Shown: positions 24,406 through 25,241 of the stretch, piece by piece
How positions within the stretch are numbered: position 1 is the stretch's first letter
How the letters are laid out: every line of letters begins with the position of its first letter
Origin: Acidimicrobiaceae bacterium
GTDB lineage: Bacteria; Actinomycetota; Acidimicrobiia; Acidimicrobiales; Ilumatobacteraceae
Assembly: GCA_006515795.1 (NCBI GenBank)
Contig: VFMC01000004.1
Coordinates: 1-25,241 of the forward strand
DNA length: 25,241 nucleotides
Reading direction: 5' to 3'
Made by a program: the position numbers and the translations under genes
Notes under the pieces: generated by a model
Databases searched by the model: none
What the model was told of the DNA's origin: nothing
Seen by the model: only the letters and a program-made list of their open reading frames with translations

Positions 24406-24427
24406 AAGTGTCTCCTCGCCACCCGGC

Positions 24428-24433
24428 TAGGCT
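24428..24433 (+). promoter_or_regulatory. Candidate -10 element of blaI
   Basis: TAGGCT, 19 nt before the ATG, followed by GGGAGGTG as Shine-Dalgarno. Confidence 0.4.
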
Positions 24434-24452
24434 CGGCGCCGGGAGGTGGGGC

Positions 24453-24809
24453 ATGACGAAACGACCCGACGGTGCGCTCGAGCACGAGATCATGACGGTT
24501 CTGTGGCACGCCGACCGACCCCTGCAGCCTGGTGAGGTCAAGCCATTGCTCCAAGCCCACCTCGCCTACACCAGTGTGGCAACGGTGCTTGGCCGGCTCC
24601 ACACCAAGGGATTGGTCGAACGCGTCGAAGCCGGGCGGGCGTTCGCCTACCGAGCGAGCATCGACGAATCGCAGCTGGCGGTCCGTCGAATCAGCGATGT
24701 TCTGTCATCCACCTCCGACAAGCGGAAGGTTCTCGCCGGATTCGTCGGAAGCCTCTCCAAGAAAGACGCCAAGGCGCTCCGGACGATGCTCGAGATCGGC
24801 GAACCCTGA
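24453..24809 (+). CDS. BlaI/MecI/CopY-family transcriptional repressor
   Basis: 118 aa, ATG at 24453 with GGAGGTG at a good distance. Winged helix-turn-helix at about residues 5-75: LEHEIMTVLWHADRPLQPGEV, then YTSVATVLGRLHTKGLVERV, then wing residues AFAYRA; a helical dimerisation tail follows. Family members repress beta-lactamase, copper or cell-wall stress genes and are usually inactivated by cleavage by an M56 peptidase (BlaR/MecR). None is in this window. The likely targets are itself and the divergent hydrolase. Confidence 0.93.
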   Translation: MTKRPDGALEHEIMTVLWHADRPLQPGEVKPLLQAHLAYTSVATVLGRLHTKGLVERVEAGRAFAYRASIDESQLAVRRISDVLSSTSDKRKVLAGFVGSLSKKDAKALRTMLEIGEP

Positions 24810-24866
24810 TTCCGACCGGACGTGCTACCGAACAGCTCCTGGTTCCACCAGTTGCGCATCGACCGG

Positions 24867-25241
24867 TCAACAGTATGCACGTACGGTCGGGTACGGATTC
24901 ACAGCCGCTCCGCCACCTGGGTGGATCTCGAAGTGGAGATGGTTGGCGCTCGTGTTGCCGGTGCTGCCGACATAGCCGATCACCTCTCCGGCGCCGACGC
25001 TGCGTGACGAGCCCTCCCAGGCCGACAGGTGGGCGTAGTAGTACTTCGCGCCATCCACTCCGGTGAGCCACACCACGTTGCCGCCGAGCTTGTTCGTCTT
25101 CATCGTCACGGTCCCGGAAACCACCGCGACCAGCGGGGTTCCATTCGCGCTCATCATGTCGACACCCTGATGAGTGCGACCGCCGGAACGAGGCGCGCCC
25201 CAGGTGTCGACGAACGCGGTCGAACCTGCCACCGGGCAGAT
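24867..25241 (-). CDS. M23-family metallopeptidase (LysM/lysostaphin-type), C-terminal fragment
   Basis: The 5' end lies beyond the right edge; about 124 codons are seen. The reading frame is open to 25241 and starts ICPVAGS, then DTWGAPRSGGRTHQGVDMM. Zinc ligands: His and Asp of HQGVD, and HLHFE with two His. Family role: cleaves peptide cross-links in peptidoglycan outside the cell. The GTG at 25230-25232 is inside the conserved domain and is not the start. It converges on blaI with 57 nt between, where only a weak CTGGT-tcc-ACCAG stem is visible. Confidence 0.93.
   Translation of the reverse strand: MCPVAGSTAFVDTWGAPRSGGRTHQGVDMMSANGTPLVAVVSGTVTMKTNKLGGNVVWLTGVDGAKYYYAHLSAWEGSSRSVGAGEVIGYVGSTGNTSANHLHFEIHPGGGAAVNPYPTVRAYC

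Overview
The window is high-GC actinobacterial chromosome. The compact mreBCD-mrdA-rodA block, several start codons with a TAGSCT/TANNNT -10-like hexamer 6 to 9 nt upstream, a DosR/DevR-type regulator, a CYP125/142-like P450 and class III CoA-transferase/acyl-CoA-dehydrogenase genes suggest a free-living actinobacterium. My best guess is class Acidimicrobiia (Ilumatobacter-like); this is inference from gene content, not a search result. Coding density is very high and no gene-free stretch exceeds about 110 bases except 5704-5854. There is no rRNA, CRISPR array, transposase or integrase.

Layout. (1) 1-5190, minus strand: cell-elongation operon mreB, mreC, mreD, mrdA (PBP2) and the start of rodA. 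(2) 5293-10494, minus strand: ndk, then a protein-quality-control and folate group read as tig, clpP, clpX, folC with overlapping stops and starts. (3) 10571-14584, plus strand: a small basic protein, a five-helix membrane protein with a C-terminal blue-copper domain, two paralogous exported ferritin-like proteins, and a class V aminotransferase whose N-terminus looks broken or short. (4) 14607-18312: a divergent pair of DosR-like response regulator (minus) and PAS-HisKA_3 sensor kinase (plus), followed by a multicopper oxidase with a fused N-terminal blue-copper domain and an FMN-barrel (PPOX) protein. Two DosR-box-like palindromes sit in this region, one between the regulator and the kinase and one in front of the oxidase. 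(5) 18399-18473: tRNA-Pro(TGG) with encoded CCA, flanked on both sides by short tandem repeats. (6) 18621-23514, plus strand: a tightly overlapped operon of TTC38-like TPR protein, cytochrome P450, class III CoA-transferase and an acyl-CoA dehydrogenase-fold gene that is frameshifted. (7) 23528-25241: alpha/beta hydrolase (minus), BlaI/MecI repressor (plus), and the C-terminal part of an M23 peptidase (minus).

The most interesting points are these. First, a probable self-contained redox/hypoxia regulon: the DosR-like regulator keeps the DosR recognition-helix residues, and matching palindromes lie at its own promoter and at the oxidase promoter. Second, the acyl-CoA-dehydrogenase-fold gene lacks the usual catalytic glutamate. 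It instead carries Arg at residue 84 and Gln at the position I recall for 3-sulfinopropionyl-CoA desulfinases, next to a class III CoA-transferase. It has lost about 52-55 nt around the flavin-binding EP-x-AGS motif, so in this sequence it reads as a pseudogene. Third, there is a metal-handling locus of exported ferritin-like pairs plus membrane cupredoxin.
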